Positions 34,103-46,681 of a stretch of 64,000 nt of DNA are shown piece after piece. Numbering within the stretch: the first letter of the stretch is position 1; the number at the start of each line of letters is the position of its first letter. Position numbers and translations under genes: made by a program. This DNA comes from Spinellus fusiger. Its lineage: Eukaryota > Mucoromycota > Mucoromycetes > Mucorales > Phycomycetaceae. The DNA lies in assembly GCA_025094145.1 (NCBI GenBank), contig JALLLS010000076.1, positions 1 through 64,000 on the forward strand. The letters run 5' to 3'. A model generated the notes under the pieces. The model searched no databases, was not told the DNA's origin, and was given only the letters and a program-made list of their open reading frames with translations.

Positions 34103-36308
34103 AAAACAAGAAACTAGAGAAAAGGTAAAAATGAGAATAAAAGACGTCGAGAATGAAATTCAGTGATGAGGGATTAAAATAAAGATTTTTTATTGAGAAA
34201 TCAATTTTTGTGTCTGCGTCTGCGTCTGCGTCTATAATTGTGTCTGCGTTTTCGTTTGCGCCTGTTGCTATATTTGCTTCCTTTCTTTAATCTCTTTCAT
34301 CGCCAGAACATCGAGTCTAAAATTTTCTTTTTTTTCTAATTTCTAGTTTTTTCTATACCAATAGCAAGAAAGATAGATTGTGTTAAAGAACAGTTGAATA
34401 TTATATGTTCCCAGTGGCAGACATTAAAACAGCTATAATTTTATTTTCTTGTCTTTGGATAGCTAGAGAACTTATCTGCTCTAATTCATTCCGTTCTCTA
34501 CATTGTTTTTTTTTACAGATCTATAAGCTATTCCCTTTGTGATTATGGTACATTAAAGAAATATTACAAATGACTGATTGAAAATGCACATGTATGTACC
34601 TGTACTAATATTCTTCTTTTTATGGCATTTACTCATTCTAGTAAAGATACACAGAGACAGAAGCGGGGATTTTGCAATTAAATTATACAAAAATGAAATA
34701 ATAACACGGAAAGGGGTGAGAATATCTATTATCGCCAATAATAACCAATCTTCTACTCACGTATTAATGGATAAACTTGCAGACTTTTCGGTCTCTTAAC
34801 TTTAATAACTATATCTGATTGGCTTATATATACCTAATAAGTCGAACCTTTCCATGTTAAATGAAAGATTTCAAATGCCTTTTGCCTATTACAGTTAAAG
34901 TATTACTTATAAGCATTATAAAATTACTGAGAAAAAACTCTAAGGCATATTGACACAGATGCTGAAGCTTCTAAATAGAATCTCGAACTCTACTACTTAA
35001 ACTTAGTTTTTCTATCATGATTAACCATCAATTAATAGAGCTCCAAAACCTTTTACTATTGCGTAACGAGAATTACTTATATCTTTAATTATTTATTTCT
35101 TCTCTCTAGCAGATGACTTTTTAATAGGTTATAGAGCATAAATTGTTCTAACTCTTTGGTTTATAAATATAAATATAAATCTATTCAAATCTATACAATT
35201 TGACATTTTCACATATTTCTAAAATAAACATAATTCTCGATGTCTAAATAGATAGAGAAAAGGCAACAAATAATAATAACCAAATGCAAAAGATTTAAAC
35301 ACTTTGAACTATGCTTAGTCTATGCTTAGAGTAGGATTATGTGAACACTGATCCAAAGAAGTGTTCACATAAAATGATACTTTAGAATTAAGGCAAGTCT
35401 ATATTGATTATTCCTTTGATTTATTTAAACAGTGCAGATTACACACTATCAGGCTTTAATAACAATTATTATTATTTGACTTTTTTTTAAAAAATAATAA
35501 TAATTTATTTTATAATTTATTTTATAAAGCTTAATAAAATTATTAATATTAGTATCTGTAACTGCAATCGGTTGGTTTATCATGTGCTATGCTAACAAGA
35601 ATATATAAATATGAATGGCATATAGAAAGAGCAATTTGATTTCAAGTTCCGGGGCAATCTTTGCTCATGTACTAGATTTTTACATTTCTGTAAGCCTATA
35701 ACATCCCTGAATTATAACATTATTTTCTTAAAGAAAATAAATAAATACCTCATTGACCTCTATGGATCGTTATTGTTAAGATTAGTAGATTTATATAGAG
35801 ATTTATATGTTGAAAATTATAAGATCAAAATCATCGGACATTATTCAGACTAAGGGTTTTATCTCCGCTATATTTATAAATATATGTAGTTATAAGTATG
35901 AAATTGTTTAGTCTTTATTTTTATTTTAATTATGAGCATAGTATTGGCATTGATATATATATATATATTAGATAAAGGCTTAGTTTTTATTATCATACTA
36001 AAATAATTAATTCGTGTAATTAAATTAAAAAAAAACTAATCAGAATGGCCAGGAATTATATTTATCAAATAATATTATCCAAGCATGGCATTGTATATTT
36101 TCTTAAAATGTATTCATAGTAGTTAATTTCTAATTTTTTTTTAAAAATTCAATCTAATAAAAAAATATTTTCCATGAGAACCATATTGTTTTAGCATCCG
36201 GATAGCGTTTTACATTATAATACTATTTTTTCATAACTAACAATCTAGTACTTTAAAGCTGAAAAGCTATTTCCGTTGAATCAGTAAAAAGAATCGATGC
36301 TTTACAGC
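34103..36308. other. A+T-rich gene-poor stretch
   Basis: No supported gene. It contains a TGCGTC hexamer array near 34211-34250 (GTGTCTGCGTCTGCGTC), T-rich runs, and TAATAATAAT tracts near 35465-35510. Two 60-80-codon frames near 34570-34800 overlap on opposite strands and look random. Confidence 0.5.
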
Positions 36309-36624
36309 CATATCATCCGTCTATTGATACGTGAATGATAAAGGTAACTCCAAAAATTAATGTTTTAATTTGTCATCTCTCATTCTGTGTCTATACTTCT
36401 TACTCATATGATCAATAATTTACTGATTAATTATTAATGAGAATATAATTCATTTTAATTTTCAAATAAATCACTAATCATCGAGCAATATTATATTATA
36501 GATTGTCAACAGCCTGAATGCAATACATGAGCAGGAAGTATAGGCATATAATGTGAGATAAGAATCAAAGCATTAATTTTTGGAGTTACCTTTATCATTC
36601 ATGTGTCAATAGACGGACGATATG
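36309..36624. mobile_element. MITE-like element, about 316 bp with 55-bp inverted ends
   Basis: The left end (36309 to about 36363) reads CATATCATCCGTCTATTGAT, then ...GTGAATGATAAAGGTAACTC and CAAAAATTAATG. The right end (about 36571-36624) is its inverse, ending ...CAATAGACGGACGATATG. Between them is 200 bp of A+T-rich sequence without an open frame. It is a probable non-autonomous DNA element; no clear target duplication was seen. Confidence 0.75.
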
Positions 36625-38977
36625 TCTATGAATAATCACTATTTGTTGTTGTTGTATAGTTTGAAGACTATTTCCATAGAGTTTGTAGAGTATTCGCTAC
36701 AGGGAAAGCGTCTGATAATATAAAAACTGAGTGTTAAAATAATTCTATCCTTTGCTTCACTTTACAAAAATAATAGTTATCTATCATATGGATTTATATA
36801 TTAACCGTGCCCGGTTATCCTTAGGGTATTGAGCTACTCGGGGCTTTCAGTCAAATATCTGAAGTTATACTAAATGCTATCCGTTGTATCTACTGATCTG
36901 TCGCTTTAAATAAATACTTACATAATCTCCATAAATTTCACCTGTGTATAGTCCAAAAATATAGCCAGACTAGCTATATTGGAATATAGATTTACAAAGA
37001 AGAATTTGATTTTTATACTAGGAAATTTCCGAGTTCTTTGATAACTTTGAAGCTATATGTATATCTTCTGTCATGAGATGATCTTCTAATGTTTATATCT
37101 ACTCCTGATCAAATGTTTTTCATAAATCAGAAAAAACATCTCCTTCCATTCTCTGTCTTTTATAATATTACTACCTTTTATTTCAGCTTTGGAGAACTCA
37201 GATTAATATGTACAGTAAGCACAACTAAATCAAGGCCATAGACCTTTGTAACAAAGCAAAACATTCAATGTATTAAGAATTTAATAACAGAAGCAGTTTT
37301 ATCTATTAAAGAAATTATTATTCCATATAGATAATTTTTTACTCAGGATAGATGTCTGACAATTTTTATGTGTAAAAACATAGGTGAAAGCAAAGAATCT
37401 CAAAGATCTAATTATAGTAATTTGCATTTATCTCTTTACATGGTCGGATCAGAAACAGTTTTTAAAGATCATCTAAAAGATTTTTTCTATACTTATCTAA
37501 ACTATTTGCCTGTCTATTTTCAAAATAGATTTGTAAATTTACTAAAGTGCTCTTTTTCTTTTCTTTTCTACTCCTTCTTTTTCTATTTTTTGGATAAAAA
37601 AGGACGGGGGAATGTTTGTCTCACATATACTGAATACTTTTCTAAAGAAGATAATCACCTAGTTTGTCTAATTATGTCAACCTTCCAATATTTTAACAAT
37701 AACTGGTTATTATTGTATGTTCTTATACTCCTATTGACATTTTATAATAAAAGATATTTATATATTGAATTATAATAAAATAAAATATAACATAACATAA
37801 CATAAAAAAAGGCAAAAAAAAGGCAAAAAAAAAAGACGATATAAGCTTGAGTAGATTGAAAATTTTGGCGGATAGGACATTCAAAAATGAGTAGAAGAAA
37901 GTAGATAAACTCAGGTAAACAATTATATATCTATCTTTATGAGAATTATGAGAATTATGAGAATTATAAAAGCTTAGATATTTAATATCTCTGGATTAAA
38001 GCTTTCTAAAAAAAAGAGTCTATTTTGCCTTTCTATAAATCCTCTTCATATTAATATAAAATGCATGTCAAAGAATTGATTTTGATTTTAATAAATAATG
38101 GTACTGTATTAGTTTCTGCTTTATGTAAGAAGTGATAGGCCGGTATGAATATATAATAAAAATAGAACTAGAAATATTTATTTATTTAAAGAGAATGTTA
38201 ATCTAAAAGGGGGTTTTCTTTCTATATTTGCATAGATCTTAAGAATAATCATCAATTCTTTTTTCGCGTTCTCAATACTAATGATTGTACAATAACATCT
38301 GTATAAATTGAAATCACGATATAAACTAAAAAAAAAAACTTGGGGTAGATAATAATGCATTTAACTAAACAATGGCTTAAGCTTTATCCTCAGTTGTAAA
38401 CACGAAGATTGACCATGGAGTCCGTCTTAAGATACCCTGTAGTTGATGAAATACCCAGAACCATTTGACATGGGTTAAAAATAATAAAGGTGAGTAAATT
38501 CAGATATTATGCATTTGTTTGTGCTTTCAATAGATTAGGCAAAAGAGGTTGGTAGGGGTTGATTTTTTTGTACCTTTTATATGAAATTAATGAAGGTTAT
38601 ATGGCTTAATAAGCAGTGACTATCCTGTCCTAAAATTATTAGACAGAATATATAATTACAGCTGAACACTATATAATGAAATATTTACAGAAAAAACATT
38701 ATACGTTCAAAGAATATCATAGAACTGTATTAACATACATAAAATAAACAGAATAGAATAAAAAATCAAGTATAAGAGAAAATACACTATGAATATGATA
38801 GCATACAAATGGTCTAAGACCTACTGTCTGCTTATAAAGGAGTATAAATATAAAAAGCTATATGAAGCAAACAACTTAGTAAGTCGAATCAAACATTTAA
38901 AAATACTATCATTATAGTTTTTTTTAACAAAATCAAATGGTTAATCTTGATTTGAAACAATAAAATATATTTCACTG
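36625..38977. other. A+T-rich gene-poor stretch
   Basis: No supported gene. A 135-codon frame at 37368-37775 is Phe/Tyr/Leu-rich and follows base composition, so it is not counted as a gene. Short tracts: ATAACATAACAT and AAAAAAAGGC repeats near 37785-37835, GAGAATTAT repeats near 37938-37968. Confidence 0.45.
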
Positions 38978-41085
38978 CACACCTAAAGATTTTTCTGGCT
39001 TTTAAGCAGTAATGCTACCTCCCTTTTACGTGGTCGAAGTTAACTTTCATTTGAATGCTATTTAAAGCCAAAGATTTATGGATATATAGTCTTTTATTTC
39101 ATTTTGTAGAATATCTCAACATCAGATTGTATTATTTGCAAAATATATTGCCTATTGTCATGAAGTCAAATATCATAAACAGTAACACTCTGATTTAACT
39201 ATATCATACCTAGTTTATACTTTAAAAAAGATAGGTCATCTCCACAGCAGCCAAATCTCCTTGAAAGACACTGCTAGTGGAAGAACAAGACCTTAGAGAT
39301 ATTATTGTATTCTAGAGAAATAATAATTATTGAAGTTTAATTATAGTAGTAGAAGGTAGTATAAAAGAGTATTAATTCCAATGAATAAACAGTATAGTTC
39401 TACTATCTAAGGATCAGGAGAGAGGCATGGAGAAAGAAGCAGAGGTACTAGGTGTTGTACTTCAGGAACAGGTAGGAGCAACAAGAAGAGGACAAAGGTA
39501 AAGAACAAGAAGAGACAAGGATAGAGTACAGGTAGGAAACATATATCAGGATATCGTTTTATTTAAACAATAGGTCGAGTATTTACAAGAGTGTTTTATA
39601 CTGCAATCTAATTCTATATTATTTAATAAACAATCTAATGATTATAAAAAAAAAGCCAAGAACAAAGATAAGAGCGGGAAAAGAGAGACTTGTAATGTTT
39701 AGGACTAATGGTATAATGATGAGTTCGTCTAGGACAAAACCATTGGTGATGCCCAAATTACTTTCATATTTGCCAAGAACAAACTAGTCATTACATACTA
39801 TATGTCAGCTGTCAAGATTTTCTTTAATGCTAAGATCAAAGACGACACAATAAAATTATTTATAATAATATGTCTAATAGCAAGAGATAAATATAAAAAT
39901 AGGTAATGTTCTTCTCACTATTCTATTGATCTGTTATATTTAAACTCTCACTTCATAAAATCTACAAGCCAAACAACTCACTTTCTTTCTAAGTTCTATT
40001 AAAATCTTGTTCAATATAACTTTCTCTACCATGAAAATTAAGAAAAAGGAAGTTTTCACCTGCACAATCTTCTAAAAGAATCTGTCTTAAAATTGCACAA
40101 GGCTACACAACACACAATATATAAGAACAACCTCAAGTCTAAAAGTAATATTTCTCATTCTATAGGTTGAATAATTTCATGAATGAGTCATCTAGGTATT
40201 TATCATAGAAGGATATGATAAATTCAGAATAAAACTAAGTATGGTTAATTAATGTTTTTTCATACTTTCTTCTACCATCACTATAGTCTTTCGTGTAGAA
40301 AAGAGAAAAGTAACGATTCGGATGATGACTAAGTGATTGTCCATGAAGTTGAGAAAGTACCCAGAGAAAAGCCTATTAAGCATTTACGTGAATAATTTGA
40401 GGTGTATCACAGAAGAATAAGTTGATGTAACTATTCAATATAATACTCTAACAACCTCAAGTAAATATACAAAAATGGTATGTGTTAGAAGTATTCTAAA
40501 GATGTACCTTCTTTATTATCTTTGTGGAGATATATTGTGTTTCGTATTACATATTTTCTAAAAGAATAGAACAAGAAAATAGCATAACAATATCATTAAA
40601 TAGCATATAGTTCACGCCAACAAACATTCACTTTTTCGGGATGCTGCTATTTCTTTTGAAAAAAGTGCATTTCAATGTACATATCAATATAAATACATAA
40701 AGATACAGCTTTATGGTAATTTATTTAATGATCAATTCTAGGTCAAAATTTCTCATTAATTCTATAGGTTTTTTTTTTAATAAATACACTTTAAACACTG
40801 CTATGTACTTCTACTGTGAGCTTATAGATAACACATTATAAGAGAAGGATGGCAGTGGCTGGATTTTAATAATGGGGTGATTCTGGTTCTACTTCTTCCT
40901 TTTATATCCACATTTATAACGTTCAATTGCGAAGTCAATAATCATTGCTAAAATAGGTAGATAGTTTGAAATCGTTTATTTAGACGGCGAAAAGAGTCTA
41001 TCCAAACATATTAGTCAATTAGAGTAATATTTCAATTTGATATTCCGTTTATTTCTTTTCTATACACTATTTCCAGAAATGGTGT
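38978..41085 (+). mobile_element. Decayed, enlarged copy of the CACACCAGGAGATTTTT family (copy 4)
   Basis: The left end is TGCACACCTAAAGATTTTTCTGGCTTTTAAGC, close to the start of the 44377 copy. Following sequence is a diverged match, for example AACATCAGATTGTATTATTTGCAAAATATATTG against the corresponding stretch near 44515-44550. The right part (about 40870-41050) still matches the GTGGTTCTTGTTCTATTTCTTG... and GACAGCGAAAAAG regions near 45390-45510. The end is weak (GAAATGGTGTA at 41076-41086). The middle contains about 900 extra bases, including a stretch near 39450-39640 that resembles 53190-53340. Confidence 0.6.
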
Positions 41086-42953
41086 ATCCCAATCATCTTT
41101 AGGTATGAATACTATATACCTTGACCAACAATGTGATTAACTTAAACCAGAATAATATCCACTTTGTAAAAAGTATTGCAGTAAGAGTATTAGTCATAAT
41201 ACCCTTTTCTTATATTTACTTATAGAAAAATTAATAACTATAATGGTCACACTAATCTTATGATTAGTTTACGAGTGCATGTTTTGACATCATAGTGACT
41301 AAAAAAAAGGTCCAACTGTAAAAAGATACAGTACCAACTTTGGTAAAAAGGTAATAACTGCTGACTATTAATCTGATGTAGGCCAGTGGCTGGTTGTGAT
41401 GTGATCCATCAGCCATCTGGTAAACGATTTATTTGTGACAGAATGATATGTTATCACATATTGAGTTGTTCGGAGTGTTGAACGGTAGCTTTCTTCAGAA
41501 ATAAAGCCGATTTTTCATTTTTGTCTCGTCAGTACGTGTTGGTTTGAGGGAGTAAATTTAACTAACATTTTTATTTATTTTTATTTTTATTTTTATTTTT
41601 ATTTTTTTATTATTATTATTTTAAAATAAAAAGTCAGAAAAGGAAGACTTGAAGCTGAACAATAATAGAAGCTTTACTACAAAGAATTTTGTTGGGTTTA
41701 TTCTTTAGGGTATTCATTCTTTTTTCTTTTATTATAAGACAAATCTGTGTCTATATGTGTAGCCAAACATTGTACCAACGGTTTATAATTCTCTCAATAA
41801 GCTTATACCAAGAGTTAACTAATTATAATATAGAGTTATTCAACAAGATGTATTTGAGCACAACATGTAATTATATTTCTTATTTGAGCGAGTAGCGTAG
41901 GGCAAACTCTCTAAATAAAAAGTAAATATACTGTAATGATGGGCAAATTCAGATAGTTGAAGCGTTTAGGTCTTTTGTATGAGTGACTACGAACACAAAT
42001 AACTCATAAAGATGAAGGAAAAGGTAATGGTATCTAACAAGTGCCTGTTTAAGCAGTTTAAGATTAAATGACTTGGAGAAACGCACGTAGACACACGGAA
42101 AAAACTAGTGGGATGGATGTGGAGACAGCCAAAGTAAAATGGACAGATGGTAATATAGTTGGATAATATATCAATATTGATTACTCGTTCCTATTAATCC
42201 TATTAGACAACTTAATATTTCTAACCAAGCAACCAAAAATACGAATTAAAGAAACTTCGTTTATTTATTATTAGAGAAACACATAATTTTATATTGATGT
42301 TCAAGGTCTGATGTTATAGCCATAGGGATAGAACGGTTGCCCCAACCTCTTTAGAGGTTGACATTTAGGCCAGTTCATCAGTAGTCTCACTGTATCATAT
42401 CACAGTATATCAGTTATTTCTCATAATCTTGTAAATAATCTCTGAAAAATTGCATTGTTAAAGAACCAGTGAAAAGCATGAGATTTTCTTGTGATGTTTT
42501 AGCATAACTTACACGAAAATTGAACATATAATCCATTTGTATCCTTATGATTAAATAATGATTAATACTAAATTCATGTACAGAGAAAAATATGTGGCAT
42601 TATAGATGATCATAGTTTACACGTCAATAGTTAGTATGTTTGTACATACTCTACTAAGTTGAATACTAAAAAAGAACTTTATATTTTAATAGAAGGAATA
42701 GATTTAAGTATAATAGCAGAAAAATCATTACTATCGTCTCATATTAGTGCTGTCAGTGTTTTCTTATAATAGTAGCAGGTTTACCAAGCAAGTACGGGAA
42801 ATAGAATAATCCTATTTGTTTGTACGCTCTGGTATCACTTTTGGTTAACTCTTTGGAATACTTGGAACACAGTAACACGGGCTATGGTAAGTCTTATCGG
42901 TGCCAAATAAGAGATTTAAAAGCCCGGTATTATATCTCTTTTCTACGTTTACA
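41086..42953. other. A+T-rich gene-poor stretch
   Basis: No supported gene. An ATTTTT array lies at about 41567-41610. A small frame at 41689-41895 is composition-like. Nothing else recognised. Confidence 0.45.
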
Positions 42954-44177
42954 CACACCAGGAGATTTTTGGGATGTATAAGGAAACATCCTGAGAATAA
43001 AATCGTAATATTCATATGATTGGCTAAGTTGTTTAGAAATGCTTTTTCGCTGTCTAGATGGTCAATTTCAAACTCTACTTGCCTGTTTAAGCAATAGCTG
43101 CCGACTTTGTAATTGAAAAGTATAGGGTTGGCTGTAAAGACAAGAAATAGAACAAGAACCACTCCAATATTACAACTCAGTCACTGTATTTATTGTTTAA
43201 CATAATGTTATCCTTAAGCCCACAGTATTTGCAACATAGCACTGCTTAAAAAAGATGTTTATTATAAGACACACTAAATTAACTCTAGTGGTCATTGTCC
43301 ATAAAATAGAACCAAATTCACTTACATTGAGAACTGTATAGCCATTCATTGACTGAGTATTCATAATCACTTTAACAGCTACCTCATTTTAACTGGTATT
43401 AACAGCGGTGCTCAATGATAACAAAGCATTGTTTCTAATACTGTCCTTTAGGTCCAAGGCAAATAGAGTGTGAATTGTTTGACTTGTGAATTATATGAAT
43501 GGAGGCTAGTATATACATCACCATAATAGAGAAGGAAAAATTATTATTATTATTTTTGATAATCCCCTTCTTTTGTTATTTCCCACACTGCACATACAAC
43601 TTAACACCCAAGTACTCGTCAAGATGAGCATAACTGAACAAGGTAATGTGCCATTATTAACAAAGAGAAACAATAGAAGGAGGTGATAGACACTACCAAG
43701 GACTATTCTAGTAATAAAAAAAGGTAATTAGTGTCTTTATCTGGGCTTGAGCTCATTGTATTCCACAAGACACTCATTGTATTGTTATTAAGTATAGGCT
43801 CTCAATTCAGTCCCAAGTAGTCTTCTATACTGTCTAGGATGTCTAAAGTATACTCCTGAGCATAGTTATCTATCTCCTAAGAATAAATCACAAGGCCTTT
43901 AGGGTATATATTCTATTGCTACGAGGGAATCTACTTAGGTAGTTGCTACAGTAATAATATATCATTGGCTATACTATTATAATAAACAATTTCATTCATA
44001 AATAATATATTCTATTGATAATACAATTTGGTATTGAGGTATATTACAAAAGGAAACAAATATTTGGATATCCGCAAACCTTTTGATTTTAATCATTGTT
44101 CTATATAAGGTGTGTTTTTTCGGTCTCAAAAGGAAGGGGATATTATCGCTTAAAGGCCAGAAAAATCTCTTGGTGTG
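42954..44177 (-). mobile_element. CACACCAGGAGATTTTT element, copy 1 (1,224 bp)
   Basis: Ends CACACCAGGAGATTTTTGGG and CCAGAAAAATCTCTTGGTGTG form imperfect inverted repeats of about 20 bp; TA follows on the right (44178). The whole element is the inverse of 44377-45600 with no difference found in the parts compared. It has no recognisable transposase. On the minus strand it has an open stretch of 70 codons shared with copy 2 (LFLVFTANPILFNYKVG, VEFEIDHLDSEKAFLNNLAN). Confidence 0.8.
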
Positions 44178-44376
44178 TAGTGATCTGCCTGTTTATTCTT
44201 GGACTACTTCTTCGCCTTTTTTTTAAGTACTATTAATGAAGTCTAATGGAAAAATAGGTATTGATAAACAAGAAATAGTAGTTATAAATACAATCAGGAA
44301 CTGATTGTGTGTAATGTGTTATTAAATAATATGTACTTATAATTTTTTATTTTCGAGAAAGGCAACACACTGGCTA
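44178..44376. other. 199-bp spacer of the 2.6-kb palindrome
   Basis: Unique A+T-rich sequence between the two inverted element copies. Confidence 0.8.
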
Positions 44377-45600
44377 CACACCAAGAGATTTTTCTGGCCT
44401 TTAAGCGATAATATCCCCTTCCTTTTGAGACCGAAAAAACACACCTTATATAGAACAATGATTAAAATCAAAAGGTTTGCGGATATCCAAATATTTGTTT
44501 CCTTTTGTAATATACCTCAATACCAAATTGTATTATCAATAGAATATATTATTTATGAATGAAATTGTTTATTATAATAGTATAGCCAATGATATATTAT
44601 TACTGTAGCAACTACCTAAGTAGATTCCCTCGTAGCAATAGAATATATACCCTAAAGGCCTTGTGATTTATTCTTAGGAGATAGATAACTATGCTCAGGA
44701 GTATACTTTAGACATCCTAGACAGTATAGAAGACTACTTGGGACTGAATTGAGAGCCTATACTTAATAACAATACAATGAGTGTCTTGTGGAATACAATG
44801 AGCTCAAGCCCAGATAAAGACACTAATTACCTTTTTTTATTACTAGAATAGTCCTTGGTAGTGTCTATCACCTCCTTCTATTGTTTCTCTTTGTTAATAA
44901 TGGCACATTACCTTGTTCAGTTATGCTCATCTTGACGAGTACTTGGGTGTTAAGTTGTATGTGCAGTGTGGGAAATAACAAAAGAAGGGGATTATCAAAA
45001 ATAATAATAATAATTTTTCCTTCTCTATTATGGTGATGTATATACTAGCCTCCATTCATATAATTCACAAGTCAAACAATTCACACTCTATTTGCCTTGG
45101 ACCTAAAGGACAGTATTAGAAACAATGCTTTGTTATCATTGAGCACCGCTGTTAATACCAGTTAAAATGAGGTAGCTGTTAAAGTGATTATGAATACTCA
45201 GTCAATGAATGGCTATACAGTTCTCAATGTAAGTGAATTTGGTTCTATTTTATGGACAATGACCACTAGAGTTAATTTAGTGTGTCTTATAATAAACATC
45301 TTTTTTAAGCAGTGCTATGTTGCAAATACTGTGGGCTTAAGGATAACATTATGTTAAACAATAAATACAGTGACTGAGTTGTAATATTGGAGTGGTTCTT
45401 GTTCTATTTCTTGTCTTTACAGCCAACCCTATACTTTTCAATTACAAAGTCGGCAGCTATTGCTTAAACAGGCAAGTAGAGTTTGAAATTGACCATCTAG
45501 ACAGCGAAAAAGCATTTCTAAACAACTTAGCCAATCATATGAATATTACGATTTTATTCTCAGGATGTTTCCTTATACATCCCAAAAATCTCCTGGTGTG
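44377..45600 (+). mobile_element. CACACCAGGAGATTTTT element, copy 2 (1,224 bp, inverted relative to copy 1)
   Basis: Flanked by TA on both sides (44375-44376, 45601-45602), as for Tc1/mariner-type insertions. It has the same length as copy 1. Features in + orientation: an ATGAGCTCAAGCCCAGATAA start near 44799, a frame related to the better-preserved 90-codon frame of copy 3 but shifted by a longer T run, then a long open stretch about 45070-45350 (IHTLFALDLKDSIRNNALL, VAVKVIMNTQSMNGYTVLN) with one TAA, then the 70-codon stretch preceded by a TTTACAG acceptor-like site. The pieces look like exons of a decayed gene carried by the element. I do not recognise the product. Confidence 0.8.
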
Positions 45601-46681
45601 TAAAATATTTACCATATACTCAGCTGCTGAAGTTTACTCTTGTTTCACTTTTATTATGCACAAAAAAAGTGACAATGAGATCTCAGTTCTTGATACTTAC
45701 CTATGATTTTTTTTGATATAATAATAACAATAGTATTAGTCTAAAACTAACAAGAGGTATACTTTTATTATCAGTCCATTATTGATATAGATCATAAAAT
45801 AAATATGGATTAAGTTCTATAGAATGCGGTAATATTATTAACCGTATTAAACAAAATTATATATCTTTATTTGTAGCAATTTTAGCTGATAGCAGTAGTT
45901 TTTTATTGTTTTATTATTTCATATTATAGAATAACTATATTTCTTGTTGAGTAATATTGTTTCAATAATTTTTCTTCAGGTATCAGATATTGATTTATCA
46001 TCAGTCTGTTCATGAATACAACCCATTTTATACTCCGATCGTGTTTAGAACCGCTCTTTGATGAATTTTTCTATTTCTTTTAGTAATACTTGTGATAGGA
46101 TAATTAATAGATTTGCTTGAGACAGCACTCTCCTTAATGATTCAAATCAAAATAATTCCCGGGTAATATAAATGATCCGGGCATTTAAATTAATGTTTGA
46201 AAGCACTTATCAAGTTAAAGTGATTGGTAGCTTATAACTGGCAGTAATGAAATATTGACCTACAGTAATGTTTGTTAGATTTTTAATCCAGGTCATCTTC
46301 AGTTTTCAATCATATATTAAAGTTGTAAATTTAAATGTACTATCAATCGACAAATTCATGTTAAAATTTTCATATATATTATTAAACTCAAATTAGTGTT
46401 TCTTTATCGATAAGGTATGCTGTATCATTTTACTTATTATATAAAACAACGTATATTTATTCTACTGATTATAAATATTTAACCGAATAAATATGTTAAT
46501 ATAAATAAAATGAGCTGCTTATTTAAAGAGATCAAAGAAGAAAAACAAAATGGCGAAGTAGCTAATTCTGGTAGGCATAAAGTACCGGACATCAAACAGT
46601 ATGTTAGTAATAAAGTAGCATCCAAAAATATAAACATAGATAGAACTTCTGAAAGATCCGATGATTAAGAAAATATATATA
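45601..46681. other. A+T-rich stretch between the two inverted pairs
   Basis: No supported gene or repeat. Fully A+T-rich. Confidence 0.45.

Noticed and set aside
34211..34250. CRISPR-like or regulatory array
   Set aside because: Simple TGCGTC hexamer repeat without spacers, and the organism is a eukaryote.
34553..34799. Overlapping 61- and 73-codon frames on opposite strands
   Set aside because: Mutually overlapping and composition-driven. No initiation context or motif.
37368..37775. 135-codon plus-strand frame
   Set aside because: Phe/Tyr/Leu/Ser-rich as expected for A+T-rich DNA. No domain, no splice context and no relative in the window.
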